DNA of 48,917 bases from Bacteroidota bacterium (GTDB lineage Bacteria; Bacteroidota; Bacteroidia; Bacteroidales; Dysgonomonadaceae), in NCBI GenBank assembly GCA_023399295.1, contig JAEWQF010000006.1:1-48917 (forward strand). Reading direction: 5' to 3'. Positions 1-8,703 of this stretch are shown here, one piece after another. The position numbers and the translations under genes were made by a program. Under the pieces are notes generated by a model that searched no databases, was not told the DNA's origin, and was given only the letters and a program-made list of their open reading frames with translations. Every line of letters starts with the position of its first letter. The first letter of the stretch is position 1.

Positions 1-427
1 TATAGCCCAGATAATCCTGCAGTTTAAGGAGATGCTCCCCGCGGTAGGGAGGAAGGTATCTGACAAGCTGTCGGTCACTCTGCCGGAGGGTCTTGTAGAA
101 GTCGGACAGGGAGCCGCACTGGCTCACACCTGTCCACTCAGCCATCTCCCGGATTGAGGGTTGTGATCCGGTCCACACAATGGAATCGATGGTGGGATCC
201 TCACCAAAGAGGTACTCCTCATTCCTGTCGATATCGATCCATCCAATCAGACCCGGTTTGTTGATTCCGAAGTAATAGAGGAAGGTACTGTCCTGTCTGT
301 AAGGGTAGGTATTATCCGCATAATTGATGCCACACTCCTCATTTCCCAGGAACAGCAGCTTGCCCGACAGAAAACGTTTTTTCAACTTTTCCCGTCTAGT
401 TTGATAGGTTGCTTTCCCGAACATCAT
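1..427 (-). CDS. Xaa-Pro aminopeptidase (M24B), N-terminal part, runs off the left edge
   Basis: Only the first ~142 residues are in the window; the gene continues past position 1. The visible part matches the aminopeptidase P N-terminal domain (AMP_N): a basic start (TYQTRREKLKKRF), then LLFLGNEECGINYADNTY and RQDSTFLYYFGI near residues 20-55, which is the typical Bacteroidetes form of this cytosolic peptidase that removes N-terminal residues before proline. The metal-binding pita-bread domain lies outside the window, so catalytic residues cannot be checked. Two adjacent ATGs (427 and 424) and a GTG at 436 are possible starts; 427 is chosen because family members begin close to this point. 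It lies about 20 bases downstream of the S41 peptidase gene on the same strand and is probably co-transcribed, giving a small peptidase pair. Confidence 0.85.
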   Translation of the reverse strand, partial: MMFGKATYQTRREKLKKRFLSGKLLFLGNEECGINYADNTYPYRQDSTFLYYFGINKPGLIGWIDIDRNEEYLFGEDPTIDSIVWTGSQPSIREMAEWTGVSQCGSLSDFYKTLRQSDRQLVRYLPPYRGEHLLKLQDYLGY

Positions 428-448
428 TGCATTCACGGTTCTACCCTT

Positions 449-1459
449 TCATTGTCTGGTGAGAAACCTGCGGGCTGTTTCAATGATTGTATCCCGCTCC
501 TCTTTCTTGTCACTTTCCAACATGGAGACATTGAGATCGGGATCTATGCCAAACTCGATATGCTCCTTCTCCGCGTTGAACATGGGTGATGCCGAGAAAC
601 GTACGGACCAGCCATTGGGGAGCTCCGAAGAGAAGGGCAAACCACTGCCACCACCGGTCTTGTCGCCGATCACCGTCACCTGAGGAGCGATCTTCATGAT
701 GCTTACAAACTCATTGGTGGCACTGTAACATCCCCGGTTTGTAAGCACCACCACCGGTTTCTGGTAACGCACCCTGTTGGAACTTTCCACATATTTGGGA
801 TAGAGCGGGGAGAAATCGTTGTGCCCCGGACCGATCTTGTGTGAGATGTATCCGATAAGGGTTCGTTCATTGAAAAAACGGCTGGCAAACTTCTCCACAT
901 TGGTAAGGTTTCCACCACCATTGTTCCGCACATCGATGATGATCCCCTTGCAGATAGCCATTCGATTGAGGATCTCATCAAGGCTTCCATTGCTGAGATC
1001 ACTGGTAAAGCTGTTGTAATAGAGATACCCCACATTGTCTTCCAGTATCTTGTACCAGATTCCGGAAGCACGACTGTAATCAGTCCCCAGATACTGCTTC
1101 TGAATGGCAGAATCGAAATTGGCCGGATAATCTTCCTGCCATTTCCAGTAGCGGGTTACATCATGTGATGCCGCCAGGTTGACATGCCCATCCTGCAGTT
1201 CGGCGAGCATCTCGCCCATCAGCTTGAAGAGCGCGTCATTCCCCATGTTGGAAGTGATGCGGCTGCTGTAATCAACATAAACGGCATCCCAGTCAATCTC
1301 TTTGTATTCAAAGAAACAGTAGTTGCGGTTGAGGATGCTCCACAACGCATCGAAGTTTCCTTTGGGATGATTGTCAAACTGCATGACAGGCTCTTCACAC
1401 CCTGAAAAGGTGATCAGGGCCAGAAGAAATAGCCATCGATGCAGCTTTGCAATTTTCAT
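449..1459 (-). CDS. S41 family peptidase, lipoprotein
   Basis: Predicted 336-residue secreted lipoprotein. The start at 1459 puts a signal peptide (KLHRWLFLLALITFSGC) at the N-terminus, with a lipobox and lipidated Cys21; an in-frame ATG at 1483 would add eight charged residues in front and overlap rpiB, so it is less likely. The C-terminal half has the S41 (tail-specific/tricorn protease-like) core: GIIIDVRNNGGGN, then VVLTNRGCYSATNEF carrying the likely nucleophile serine of the YSA motif, then GDKTGGGSG. No PDZ domain is evident between the N-terminal helical part and the core, as in many Bacteroidetes S41 lipoproteins. It sits between rpiB and the aminopeptidase with gaps of about 15 and 21 bases, so the three genes are probably one transcript. 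Substrate unknown. Confidence 0.85.
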   Translation of the reverse strand: MKIAKLHRWLFLLALITFSGCEEPVMQFDNHPKGNFDALWSILNRNYCFFEYKEIDWDAVYVDYSSRITSNMGNDALFKLMGEMLAELQDGHVNLAASHDVTRYWKWQEDYPANFDSAIQKQYLGTDYSRASGIWYKILEDNVGYLYYNSFTSDLSNGSLDEILNRMAICKGIIIDVRNNGGGNLTNVEKFASRFFNERTLIGYISHKIGPGHNDFSPLYPKYVESSNRVRYQKPVVVLTNRGCYSATNEFVSIMKIAPQVTVIGDKTGGGSGLPFSSELPNGWSVRFSASPMFNAEKEHIEFGIDPDLNVSMLESDKKEERDTIIETARRFLTRQ

Positions 1460-1473
1460 TTCATCCCATTCTT

Positions 1474-1944
1474 CTAACCGCAAGTAATTTTTCTGATCCG
1501 CCTCTCATGACGTCCCCCTTCGAACGGGGTGTTGAGGAAGGTGACCAGAATCTCATATGCCTCCTCATTGTTCAGGTATCTGCCTGGCAAGGAAAGGATA
1601 TTGGCATCGTTGTGTGCTCTCGCAAAGAAGGCCAGCTCCTTGTTCCAGCAGAGTGCAGCACGGATACCCGGGTGTTTGTTGACCGTCATGCTGATTCCAT
1701 TGCCGGTGGCACAAATTGTAATGCCCGGATAACACTCCCCCTTTTCCACGGCGGTGGCCAAGGGGTGTGCGTAATCGGCATAGTCACTGCTTTCTGAGGA
1801 GAAAGCGCCGAAGTCTTTGTATGGGATCCCCTTTTCCTCAAGGATCCCAATCAGGTATTGTTTCATCTCAAAGCCTGCATGATCAGAAGCGATACCGATT
1901 GGTTTTTCAGCATTTGCAAATAACGACATGGCTTTCATTTTCAA
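1474..1944 (-). CDS. rpiB: Ribose-5-phosphate isomerase B
   Basis: 156 residues, the usual length for RpiB/LacAB isomerases. It interconverts ribose 5-phosphate and ribulose 5-phosphate in the non-oxidative pentose phosphate pathway. Visible motifs: GIASDHAGFEMK near residues 17-28 (phosphate/sugar binding), CATGNGISMTVNK with the presumed catalytic Cys78, PGIRAALCWN, and the ARAHNDANILSLPGR segment typical of the C-terminal half. The gene starts three bases after the transketolase stop on the same strand, so the two pentose phosphate enzymes are tightly coupled. Several nearby in-frame ATGs (codons 1, 3, 6) leave the exact start uncertain by a few residues. Confidence 0.95.
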   Translation of the reverse strand: MKMKAMSLFANAEKPIGIASDHAGFEMKQYLIGILEEKGIPYKDFGAFSSESSDYADYAHPLATAVEKGECYPGITICATGNGISMTVNKHPGIRAALCWNKELAFFARAHNDANILSLPGRYLNNEEAYEILVTFLNTPFEGGRHERRIRKITCG

Positions 1945-1947
1945 TTG

Positions 1948-3972
1948 TTACAACAGTTTTTTCACCTGTTCGTACACATTCGCACCCGTGTACCCCAGTT
2001 TCTCATCCAACACCGTATAGGGAGCCGAATAACCGAATGAGTTCATCCCCCAGACAGCACCGTCGGCACCAACGAGGCCTTCAAGTGTTACCGAGAGACC
2101 GGCAGTGAGGCCAAACTTCCTGCTTCCTTTGGGCAACAGAGACTCCTGATACTCGGCTGGTTGTGAGCGGAAAAGTCCCTCAGAAGGTACGGAGACGATG
2201 CGCACCTTGATCCCGTCGGCGCGGAGCAGTGCGGCTCCTTCCACAAGGGTGGAGACCTCTGAACCGGAAGCAAGCAGGATCACATCATAACCCTCTTCAT
2301 CCTCTACCACATAAGCGCCCTTCTCTGCATGCAGTGCTGCCTCGTAGCGCGACCCTGCGGCTGGCAGGTCGTTGATGTTCTGACGGGAGAGAATCAAACC
2401 GGTGGGTGTCTCACAATTCTCCATTGCCATCTTCCAGGCTACTGTCGTCTCGTGCGCATCAGCCGGGCGAAGCACCAGCATGGCATTTTTTCCATGGTGG
2501 TTCTGCAGTTTCTCGAGGAGCCTGATCTGTGCCTCCTGTTCAACCGGCTGATGGGTAGGACCATCTTCCCCTACGCGGAAGGCATCGTGTGTCCAGATGA
2601 AGATCACAGGTGTCTGCATCAAGGCGGCAACACGGATCGAGGGTTTCATGTAGTCGGAGAAGACAAAGAAGGTACCACAGGCAGGAATGATGCCTCCATG
2701 CAGGCTCATTCCAATGCAGAGGCAAGACATGGTGAACTCGGAAACACCGGCCTGCAGGAAAGCGCCCGAGAAATCATCTCTTGTCAGTGATTTGGTATGT
2801 TTCAGAAAACCATCGGTCTTGTCGGAATTGGAGAGATCGGCCGATGCCACCACCATGTTCTCCACCTGTTGTGCCAGCTCCGAAAGCACAGCTGCAGAGG
2901 CAGCACGCGTGGCAGAGTTGGCTTTCTGCTTCATGGCGTTCCAGTCGATTGGGGGCAGTTCACGCGCAAACCATTTGCGTCTCTTCTCAGCCAGCTCCGG
3001 GTTGGAAGCAGCCCACTGTTGCAGTCTGGCATTCTTGGTTGCAGCGATTTGTTTGAGCTCTTCGTTGCGTTTCTGATAGAGTTGTGTCACCTCCGGGAAG
3101 ATCGAAAATGCGTTTTCCGGGTTCCCTCCCAGGTTCTTGATTGTCTGACCATAATCGGCACCGGCAGCACTGAGGGGCTGTCCATGGGTTGAAACCTGAC
3201 ATTCGAAGGAGGTACAGTCGGCAGCAAGTGCTCCCTTGCCCATCACGGTGTTGCCAATAATCAGTGTCGGTCTCAGCTTCTCTGCTTTTGCCTCGGTAAG
3301 TGCCTTGCGGATCTCATCCACATTGTTGCCATCAATGGAGATCACCTTCCAGTTCCATGCTTTGTACTTTGCAGCTACATCCTCACTGGTTACCGCGTCG
3401 GTAGTGGTGGAGAGCTGAATCTGATTGGAATCGTAGAACATGATTAAATTGCTCAGTCCAAGGTGACCGGCGATACGGCCCACACCTTGTGATATCTCTT
3501 CCTGGATGCCTCCGTCGGAAATGAAGCTGTAGATCGTATGATCCATCCCTTCACCCAGACGTGCCTGCAGGAGACGTGCCGCGATGGCAGCACCTGCGGC
3601 ATAGGCATGACCCTGCCCTAGCGGTCCTGAGGTATTTTCAATGCCCCTGTTGAGGTCAATCTCGGGGTGACCGGGTGTAGGACTACCCCACTGGCGGAAG
3701 TTCTTCAGTTCATCCAACGAAAATTTACCACTCAAACAGAGCACCGAATACAACATGGGTGACATATGACCCGGATCGAGGAAGAAACGGTCTCTCATCT
3801 CCCAGGCGGGATTTTCAGGGTCATATTCCAGAAACTCAGAAAAAAGGACATTGATGTAATCTGCCCCACCCATTGCACCGCCCGGATGTCCGGATTTCGC
3901 CTGTTCTACCATCGATGCCGACAGAATTCGAATGTTGTCGGCCGCTTTGTTCATGATTGCATTTTCGTTCAT
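1948..3972 (-). CDS. tkt: Transketolase
   Basis: 674 residues, full length for a transketolase. It is a thiamine diphosphate enzyme that moves two-carbon units between sugar phosphates in the cytosol. Visible features: the N-terminal signature SGHPGGAMGGADY near residue 27, PGHPEIDLNRGIENTSGPLGQG near 100, the ThDP/Mg segment SDGGIQEE with MFYDSNQIQ, the pyrimidine-binding domain beginning around residue 360 (ADLSNSDKTDGF), THDAFRVGEDGPTHQPVEQ, and the C-terminal domain (VILLASGSEV). It is the first gene of the tkt-rpiB run. The predicted promoter box at 4052-4059 gives a leader of roughly 70 bases. A second in-frame ATG at codon 7 is an alternative start. Confidence 0.97.
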   Translation of the reverse strand: MNENAIMNKAADNIRILSASMVEQAKSGHPGGAMGGADYINVLFSEFLEYDPENPAWEMRDRFFLDPGHMSPMLYSVLCLSGKFSLDELKNFRQWGSPTPGHPEIDLNRGIENTSGPLGQGHAYAAGAAIAARLLQARLGEGMDHTIYSFISDGGIQEEISQGVGRIAGHLGLSNLIMFYDSNQIQLSTTTDAVTSEDVAAKYKAWNWKVISIDGNNVDEIRKALTEAKAEKLRPTLIIGNTVMGKGALAADCTSFECQVSTHGQPLSAAGADYGQTIKNLGGNPENAFSIFPEVTQLYQKRNEELKQIAATKNARLQQWAASNPELAEKRRKWFARELPPIDWNAMKQKANSATRAASAAVLSELAQQVENMVVASADLSNSDKTDGFLKHTKSLTRDDFSGAFLQAGVSEFTMSCLCIGMSLHGGIIPACGTFFVFSDYMKPSIRVAALMQTPVIFIWTHDAFRVGEDGPTHQPVEQEAQIRLLEKLQNHHGKNAMLVLRPADAHETTVAWKMAMENCETPTGLILSRQNINDLPAAGSRYEAALHAEKGAYVVEDEEGYDVILLASGSEVSTLVEGAALLRADGIKVRIVSVPSEGLFRSQPAEYQESLLPKGSRKFGLTAGLSVTLEGLVGADGAVWGMNSFGYSAPYTVLDEKLGYTGANVYEQVKKLL

Positions 3973-4051
3973 AAAAGATATCGGTAATATTATTGTAATT
4001 TATTATATTGACTTAAATGATCTGGCATTGAGATGCCATCTGAATGAAGTG

Positions 4052-4059
4052 CAAAGATA
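4052..4059 (-). promoter_or_regulatory. Putative -7 box upstream of tkt
   Basis: Reads TATCTTTG on the minus strand, an exact match to the Bacteroidetes primary-sigma -7 consensus TAnnTTTG. It is about 80 bases upstream of the transketolase start in an AT-rich gap. No convincing TTTG -33 element is seen at the usual distance. Confidence 0.55.
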
Positions 4060-4176
4060 CTATTTTTTTGAAATCCTCACCTGTAATAAATGATATGTTT
4101 GCGTGATTTGATGCGACACCGATCCTGATATTCAGATTACCTGTCCACATAGAAGGAGAATTTGCGATTTAATTGC

Positions 4177-4184
4177 TACTTTTG
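4177..4184 (+). promoter_or_regulatory. Putative -7 box upstream of the TrmH-type methyltransferase
   Basis: TACTTTTG matches TAnnTTTG and lies 36 bases before the ATG at 4221. A second exact match, TATGTTTG, lies at 4094-4101 and could be an additional upstream promoter. Neither has a clear -33 TTTG at ideal spacing. Confidence 0.45.
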
Positions 4185-4220
4185 GAATTTGCATGCGGCA
4201 TTTGCTGAAAACCAATCCCC

Positions 4221-4976
4221 ATGAGTCTGAGTAAAAACAAGATCAAGTATATCCGGTCACTGAAAGAGAAGAAATTCCGCAGCCTGCACCACACCTTCGT
4301 CGCTGAAGGCACCAAGCTGGTGTCAGAGCTGATGGTTACCTGCCGCTGTCAGTTGTTGGCCGCCCTCCCGGAGATTCTGCCCACCCTTCCTGAAATGAAT
4401 GCGGATGAAGTAGTGGTTGCAAGTGAGGGTGAGCTTGCCAAAGCAACGTGCCTACAAACAGCTCCCCAGGTGATCGCCGTCTTTTACCAGCCTGAACAGC
4501 CTGCCGATCAGTTACAACTACAGGGCAGGCTTACTCTGGCGCTCGATGGGATACAGGATCCAGGCAATGTGGGAACCATTCTCCGTATTGCCGACTGGTT
4601 TGGCATCGATCAGCTGCTTTGTTCGTATGAGACGGCCGACATCTACAATCCCAAAACAGTACAGGCAACCATGGGTGCCCTCTCACGTGTGCGGACAACA
4701 TATGCTGATCTCACTGCATTGCTCTCCAGGTGGGGTGATTTGCCTGTTTATGGCACCTTTCTCGAAGGAAACAACATCTATCGCGAGACACTCTCAATGG
4801 AGGGAGTGATCGTGCTGGGCAGTGAGGGAAAAGGGATCAGCAGAGAACTTGAAAAAATAATCAACCGCAAACTGTTCATTCCGAGTTATCCTGCAGACCG
4901 GAGCACCTCCGAATCACTGAATGTGGCGGCGGCGGCGGCCATTGTATGTGCAGAGTTTCGACGAAGGCAGGCATAA
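4221..4976 (+). CDS. TrmH/SpoU family RNA 2'-O-methyltransferase
   Basis: 251 residues. An N-terminal substrate-binding domain of the SpoU family (KYIRSLKEKKFRSLHHTFVAEG, residues ~9-30) is followed by a SPOUT methyltransferase domain from about residue 105. The three family motifs are visible: DPGNVGTILRIADWFG (motif 1 with the Asn and Arg), VIVLGSEGKGIS (motif 2, SAM binding) and STSESLNVAAAAAIV (motif 3, knot). It should methylate a ribose in rRNA or tRNA using S-adenosylmethionine; the target cannot be told from sequence. The gene stands alone, divergent from tkt, and ends directly before the hairpin that terminates the opposing tRNA-His transcript. Confidence 0.9.
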   Translation: MSLSKNKIKYIRSLKEKKFRSLHHTFVAEGTKLVSELMVTCRCQLLAALPEILPTLPEMNADEVVVASEGELAKATCLQTAPQVIAVFYQPEQPADQLQLQGRLTLALDGIQDPGNVGTILRIADWFGIDQLLCSYETADIYNPKTVQATMGALSRVRTTYADLTALLSRWGDLPVYGTFLEGNNIYRETLSMEGVIVLGSEGKGISRELEKIINRKLFIPSYPADRSTSESLNVAAAAAIVCAEFRRRQA

Positions 4977-5006
4977 AAAAAAATCACGTATGTGAAATAC
5001 GTGATT
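4975..5006 (-). terminator. Intrinsic terminator for tRNA-His
   Basis: Perfect 9-bp stem AATCACGTA / TACGTGATT (4982-4990 with 4998-5006) with a 7-base loop. On the minus strand it is followed by an unbroken T run read from the A run at 4975-4981, the classical layout for a transcript coming from the tRNA. On the plus strand there is no T run, so it ends the methyltransferase message only weakly, if at all. Confidence 0.85.
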
Positions 5007-5059
5007 ACCTAAAACAAATCTAAAGAGAATAAAAAAATCTCATCACACAATGAGACCAG

Positions 5060-5134
<75 letters not shown>

Positions 5135-5152
5135 ATGTTCAATTTCCGGATG

Positions 5153-5160
5153 CAAAGATA
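5153..5160 (-). promoter_or_regulatory. Putative -7 box for tRNA-His
   Basis: TATCTTTG on the minus strand, an exact TAnnTTTG match, 18 bases before the first tRNA base. A TTTG that could act as a -33 element lies 22 bases further upstream, slightly wider than the usual spacing. Confidence 0.65.
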
Positions 5161-5242
5161 CAATATTTTTCGCACTTACCATCAAATAAGCGGAAAAAAT
5201 CAAAAAAAATGGCACTGACAACCATCTCTCCTGATTATTTCG

Positions 5243-5250
5243 TATATTTG
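5243..5250 (+). promoter_or_regulatory. Putative -7 box for the BFN-rsmE-nth run
   Basis: TATATTTG, an exact TAnnTTTG match, 27 bases before the GTG start at 5278. It would place the transcript start near 5257 with a leader of about 20 bases. Confidence 0.55.
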
Positions 5251-5277
5251 AAACTGTATCGATAAACATCAACCATT

Positions 5278-5871
5278 GTGTCACAAAAAATAAGACTTTC
5301 CATATTGGGAATATCGTTCAGCCAGGTTCAGGCAGGTGCATACGCACTCATTTTTTCCGAAGAGCAGGGAATCCGACGGCTACCCATTGTGATCGGCACT
5401 CCCGAAGCCCAATCGATCGCCATCGTGATGGAGGGCATCACTCCACCCAGACCACTGACGCATGATCTGATCTGCTCCATCTGGAAAGAGGTGGGCATCA
5501 TGCTCAAGGAGGTAGTGATCTACAAGTTTGAGGAGGGTGCTTTTTTCTCGGAGCTGCTGATCGAACAAAACGGGTTCGAGTACCGCATCGACTCCCGCAC
5601 CTCCGATGCTGTCGCCCTTGCAATCCGCACCCACTCACCCATCTACACCACGGAGGAGATCATGCGCGACATGGCGGTGGTCTTCGACGAACAGAGCGTA
5701 CCGAGTGTTGGTGATCCTTTGCAGGAAACAAATGACACGGAAGAGGAGGAGATGACCGCACTGCGGTTAGATGCGCTCAAGGATCGACTCAGGGAGGCGG
5801 TGAACGAAGAAAACTATGAACTGGCAACCCGCTTGCGTGATGAGATCAACCGCCGGGAGAATAAATCCTGA
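5278..5871 (+). CDS. Bifunctional nuclease (BFN/DUF151) domain protein with C-terminal UVR motif
   Basis: 197 residues beginning with GTG. Residues ~5-140 form a BFN (DUF151) domain: LSILGISFSQVQAGAYALI, LPIVIGTPEAQSIAI, then THDLICSIWKEVG and YRIDSRTSDAVALAIR, the usual landmarks. After an acidic linker (~145-155) comes a UvrB/UvrC motif, LKDRLREAVNEENYELATRLRDEI (~165-190). This fusion is common in Bacteroidetes. Plant and bacterial BFN proteins have been reported to act on both DNA and RNA, but the role in Bacteroidetes is not established. It leads a compact plus-strand run with rsmE (5-base gap) and nth. Confidence 0.85.
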   Translation: MSQKIRLSILGISFSQVQAGAYALIFSEEQGIRRLPIVIGTPEAQSIAIVMEGITPPRPLTHDLICSIWKEVGIMLKEVVIYKFEEGAFFSELLIEQNGFEYRIDSRTSDAVALAIRTHSPIYTTEEIMRDMAVVFDEQSVPSVGDPLQETNDTEEEEMTALRLDALKDRLREAVNEENYELATRLRDEINRRENKS

Positions 5872-5876
5872 ACCCA

Positions 5877-6593
5877 ATGACTGACTATCTCTTTTACTGT
5901 CCCGATATCCTGCATCATCCCATTCTACCGGAACAGGAATCACAACACTGTACCAAGGTGCTCCGGATGCAGGAAGGCGATCTGCTCATCCTCACCGATG
6001 GCGCAGGACACTTTTACGATTGCAAGCTGTTGTTGGCACATCCAAAAAAAAGCGTTGTGACAATTCTCCGTCAATGGGAGGAGCCACGGAAAAGAGCGTA
6101 CCAGCTTCATATCGGTTTCGGTCCGACAAAACAGATGGACCGCAACGAGTGGTTTGTGGAGAAAGCGACCGAGATAGGGATTGATCGTTTCACGCCGCTT
6201 CTGGGCAGCTACTCCGAGCGCAAGGAGATGAAGCGGGAACGGTTGGAGAAAATTGCCATTTCAGCAATGAAGCAATCACAGCAGTCACGATTGCCCCTCA
6301 TTGATGAGATGCAACGCTTCAGCAAATTTGTTACACAACCCTTCGAGGGGCAAAAATTTATTGCCCACTGTTACGATCTGCCCAAAACATCGTTGCTGCA
6401 ATCATACAGAAGGGGTGAGCACGCAGTGATACTGATAGGACCGGAAGGTGATTTCAGCGAGCAGGAGGTCGCCGAAGCCATCGGGAATGGCTTTGTGCCG
6501 GTAAGCCTGGGTGAAACCAGGCTACGTACGGAGACAGCCTCTCTTGTGGCCCTCCACACCATTCACCTGCTCAACGGAATCCCTCACAAATAG
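5877..6593 (+). CDS. rsmE: 16S rRNA (uracil-1498-N3)-methyltransferase
   Basis: 238 residues, normal for RsmE. It methylates N3 of U1498 in 16S rRNA of the assembled 30S subunit. Visible motifs: HCTKVLRMQEGD in the N-terminal PUA-like domain, FGPTKQMDRNEWFVEKATEIG, ERKEMKRERLEKIAISAMKQSQQSRLP (the conserved KQ/SxR region), and the C-terminal SPOUT knot ILIGPEGDFSEQEV followed by SLGETRLRTETASLVAL. The gene begins five bases after the BFN stop and ends six bases before nth, so the three are one operon. Confidence 0.95.
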   Translation: MTDYLFYCPDILHHPILPEQESQHCTKVLRMQEGDLLILTDGAGHFYDCKLLLAHPKKSVVTILRQWEEPRKRAYQLHIGFGPTKQMDRNEWFVEKATEIGIDRFTPLLGSYSERKEMKRERLEKIAISAMKQSQQSRLPLIDEMQRFSKFVTQPFEGQKFIAHCYDLPKTSLLQSYRRGEHAVILIGPEGDFSEQEVAEAIGNGFVPVSLGETRLRTETASLVALHTIHLLNGIPHK

Positions 6594-6599
6594 CGGAAT

Positions 6600-7250
6600 A
6601 TGAGGCAGAAAGAGCGATACAAAAATGTGATTGGCTGGTTTGAGGCCAATGCAACATCGGCCGAAACGGAACTGGATTACCAGAACCCTTACCAGTTGTT
6701 GGTAGCGGTGATCTTGTCAGCCCAGTGTACCGACAAACGGGTGAACCTGATCACCCCGGCCCTCTTCGAAGCCTTTCCGACCCCCGAGGTGATGGCAGCC
6801 TCCTCGCCCGATGAGATATTCGGCTATATCCGTTCCTGTTCCTATCCCAACAACAAAGCGAAGAGCCTGGCGGGAATGGCCCGGAAGCTGGTGGATGATT
6901 TCGACGGGGAGGTACCTACCGACATCGATCAGCTGATCACCATCCCGGGTGTGGGCCGAAAGACAGCCAATGTGCTCCTGGCAGTGGCTTTTGACAAACC
7001 GGCCATGCCAGTTGACACCCATGTGTTTCGTGTGTCCAATCGCATCGGCTTGACGCGCAATTCAAAAACACCGCTCGAGACGGAGCGGGAACTGGTGAGG
7101 CATATCCCTGCCCCACTCCTCTCCAAAGCCCACCATTGGCTGATCTTACATGGGAGATATGTCTGTGTTGCACGTAAGCCCAAATGCGACAGCTGTGGCA
7201 TCCGGGAGTGGTGCAATTATTATGCAACGCATCGATTGACAAAACCTTAA
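6600..7250 (+). CDS. nth: Endonuclease III (DNA glycosylase/AP lyase)
   Basis: 216 residues. It removes oxidised pyrimidines from DNA and cleaves at the abasic site in base excision repair. The helix-hairpin-helix with catalytic lysine (IPGVGRKTANV, Lys121) and the catalytic aspartate (PVDTHVFRVSNR, Asp139) are present, as is the C-terminal 4Fe-4S cluster with the canonical spacing C-x6-C-x2-C-x5-C (Cys189, 196, 199, 205). It is the last gene of the BFN-rsmE-nth run and is followed 10 bases later by a strong hairpin terminator facing the convergent DUF5652 gene. Confidence 0.97.
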   Translation: MRQKERYKNVIGWFEANATSAETELDYQNPYQLLVAVILSAQCTDKRVNLITPALFEAFPTPEVMAASSPDEIFGYIRSCSYPNNKAKSLAGMARKLVDDFDGEVPTDIDQLITIPGVGRKTANVLLAVAFDKPAMPVDTHVFRVSNRIGLTRNSKTPLETERELVRHIPAPLLSKAHHWLILHGRYVCVARKPKCDSCGIREWCNYYATHRLTKP

Positions 7251-7260
7251 AAACCGAAAA

Positions 7261-7292
7261 GGGGTGAATCTGGTCAGAAACCGGTTCACCCC
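7261..7292. terminator. Bidirectional terminator between nth and the DUF5652 gene
   Basis: Stem GGGGTGAA (7261-7268) / TTCACCCC (7285-7292), extended inward by CTGGT/ACCGG with one wobble. It sits between convergent genes. Read on the minus strand the stem is followed by TTTT and TTTTT tracts (the A runs before 7261), so it is strongest for the minus-strand transcript. Confidence 0.75.
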
Positions 7293-7314
7293 TCAATCTT
7301 TCGTCATACACTGG

Positions 7315-7530
7315 TTATTCCTTTGTGGGCAGTGCTTTTTGCCTGTTCAGGATGAGATACACGATGGGCAGTATACCCAGCGTATTGAAAATGGCCAGAC
7401 AGACAAACCATGCCAGGTGGTTGTTGCGGGCCGATTTCCAGAGAGCGATCAGCTTCATCACCGTATCGAACAGTACCAACGGGATTATCAGCAGGATCAG
7501 CCATTCGGGTAAATTGGAAAATCTCTCCAT
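7315..7530 (-). CDS. DUF5652-type small membrane protein
   Basis: 71 residues. Two hydrophobic segments (WLILLIIPLVLFDTVMKLIAL, ~9-29, and LAWFVCLAIFNTLGILPIVYLIL, ~39-61) joined by a basic loop KSARNNH, with a charged tail. Length, the FDxxxKxxALWKSARN motif and the GILPIxYL ending fit the DUF5652 family of small inner-membrane proteins of unknown function. It lies 21 bases downstream of the aldose epimerase gene and is probably co-transcribed with it, ending at the bidirectional terminator. Confidence 0.75.
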   Translation of the reverse strand: MERFSNLPEWLILLIIPLVLFDTVMKLIALWKSARNNHLAWFVCLAIFNTLGILPIVYLILNRQKALPTKE

Positions 7531-7551
7531 GATTGCAAGATGTTTGATTTG

Positions 7552-8703
7552 CTATTGTTGCACCGAAAATTGATAAATACAGCGGCTGATGTACTTCTCA
7601 CCCGGTTTCAGATAGGCTGAAGGCCAGTCCGGCTTGTTGGGTGAGTCGGGATATTTCTGGGTCTCCAGACAAACAGCGGTGCGTTTTTGGTAGGTGATCC
7701 CTTTCTTACCGGTCACAGTACCATCGAGAAAGTTTCCGGAATAGACCTGAATCCCCGGCTCATTGGTATAGACATCCAACCGGATACCTGTTATAGGAGA
7801 CCATAGTGAAGCAGCCACAACGGATTCATCCCCTTTGGCATTTAACACCCAATTGTGGTCATAGCCATCACCATTCTTCAGTTGTTCAAAATCAGTCTGA
7901 TCGATCTTCTCACCAATGGCGACACTGTTTCTGAAATCCATCGGTGTGCCGTCCACTTTCTCAATTGCACCAGTTGTCATGAATGTCCTGTCAACAGGTG
8001 TATATTCGTCTGCATTGACAGTGAGCTGATGATCGAGTATCGATTTGGTGGGATCACCACTCAGATTGAAATAGGAGTGGTTGGTGAGGTTCACGACGGT
8101 CTCCATGTCGGTCTCCGCTTCGTAAGCGATGTCGATGGCATTGTCGTCAGTCAGGGTCATTGTCACCTTCACTGAAAGATTGCCCGGAAAGTTCTCTTCG
8201 CCATCTTTGGAGAGATAGGTAAGCACCACACGTTGACTGTCGGGTTGTGTGGCATTGAAGAGCTGCTTTTGAAAACCATTGGGTCCCCCATGCAGTGTGT
8301 GGCCGAAATTGTTTTTAGGTAGATCAAGGGTCACACCACCGATTGTTATTTTGCCGTTGGCGATCCGGTTGGCATAGCGACCTATCGTGGCTCCGAAATC
8401 ATTGTTGATGGCCATGTAGTCATCGATATTGTCGAATCCGAGCACCACATCCTGCATCACGCCCTCTTTGTCGGGCACCATCACCGAGACAATGCGACCA
8501 CCATAGTTTGTTACCGCCACTTCCATGCCGTTGGCGTTCTTCATCAGGAACAGATTGGTTGAATCACCGTTCACTGCCGATTGAAAATCGGATTGCTTTA
8601 ACCCTGAAAGCGTTGTCTGCTCTACGGGAGCCTCACTCTGTTTGTTGGTACAACCTACCACGGTTACCAAGGCCAGTAACCAGATCATTCGATTGAGTTT
8701 CAT
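7552..8703 (-). CDS. galM: Aldose 1-epimerase (mutarotase), exported lipoprotein
   Basis: 383 residues. An N-terminal signal with lipobox (LALVTVVGC, Cys18) marks an exported lipoprotein, so sugar mutarotation would take place in the periplasm or at the membrane rather than in the cytosol. The GalM fold is clear: TNYGGRIVSVMVPDKEG, GATIGRYANRIANGK, NNFGHTLHGGPNGF (substrate-binding His), VNLTNHSYFNLSG (catalytic His), and EPGIQVYSGNFLDG carrying the catalytic Glu. The enzyme interconverts alpha and beta anomers of aldoses such as glucose and galactose. No carbohydrate-degradation genes adjoin it; its only likely operon partner is the small DUF5652 gene. Confidence 0.93.
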   Translation of the reverse strand: MKLNRMIWLLALVTVVGCTNKQSEAPVEQTTLSGLKQSDFQSAVNGDSTNLFLMKNANGMEVAVTNYGGRIVSVMVPDKEGVMQDVVLGFDNIDDYMAINNDFGATIGRYANRIANGKITIGGVTLDLPKNNFGHTLHGGPNGFQKQLFNATQPDSQRVVLTYLSKDGEENFPGNLSVKVTMTLTDDNAIDIAYEAETDMETVVNLTNHSYFNLSGDPTKSILDHQLTVNADEYTPVDRTFMTTGAIEKVDGTPMDFRNSVAIGEKIDQTDFEQLKNGDGYDHNWVLNAKGDESVVAASLWSPITGIRLDVYTNEPGIQVYSGNFLDGTVTGKKGITYQKRTAVCLETQKYPDSPNKPDWPSAYLKPGEKYISRCIYQFSVQQ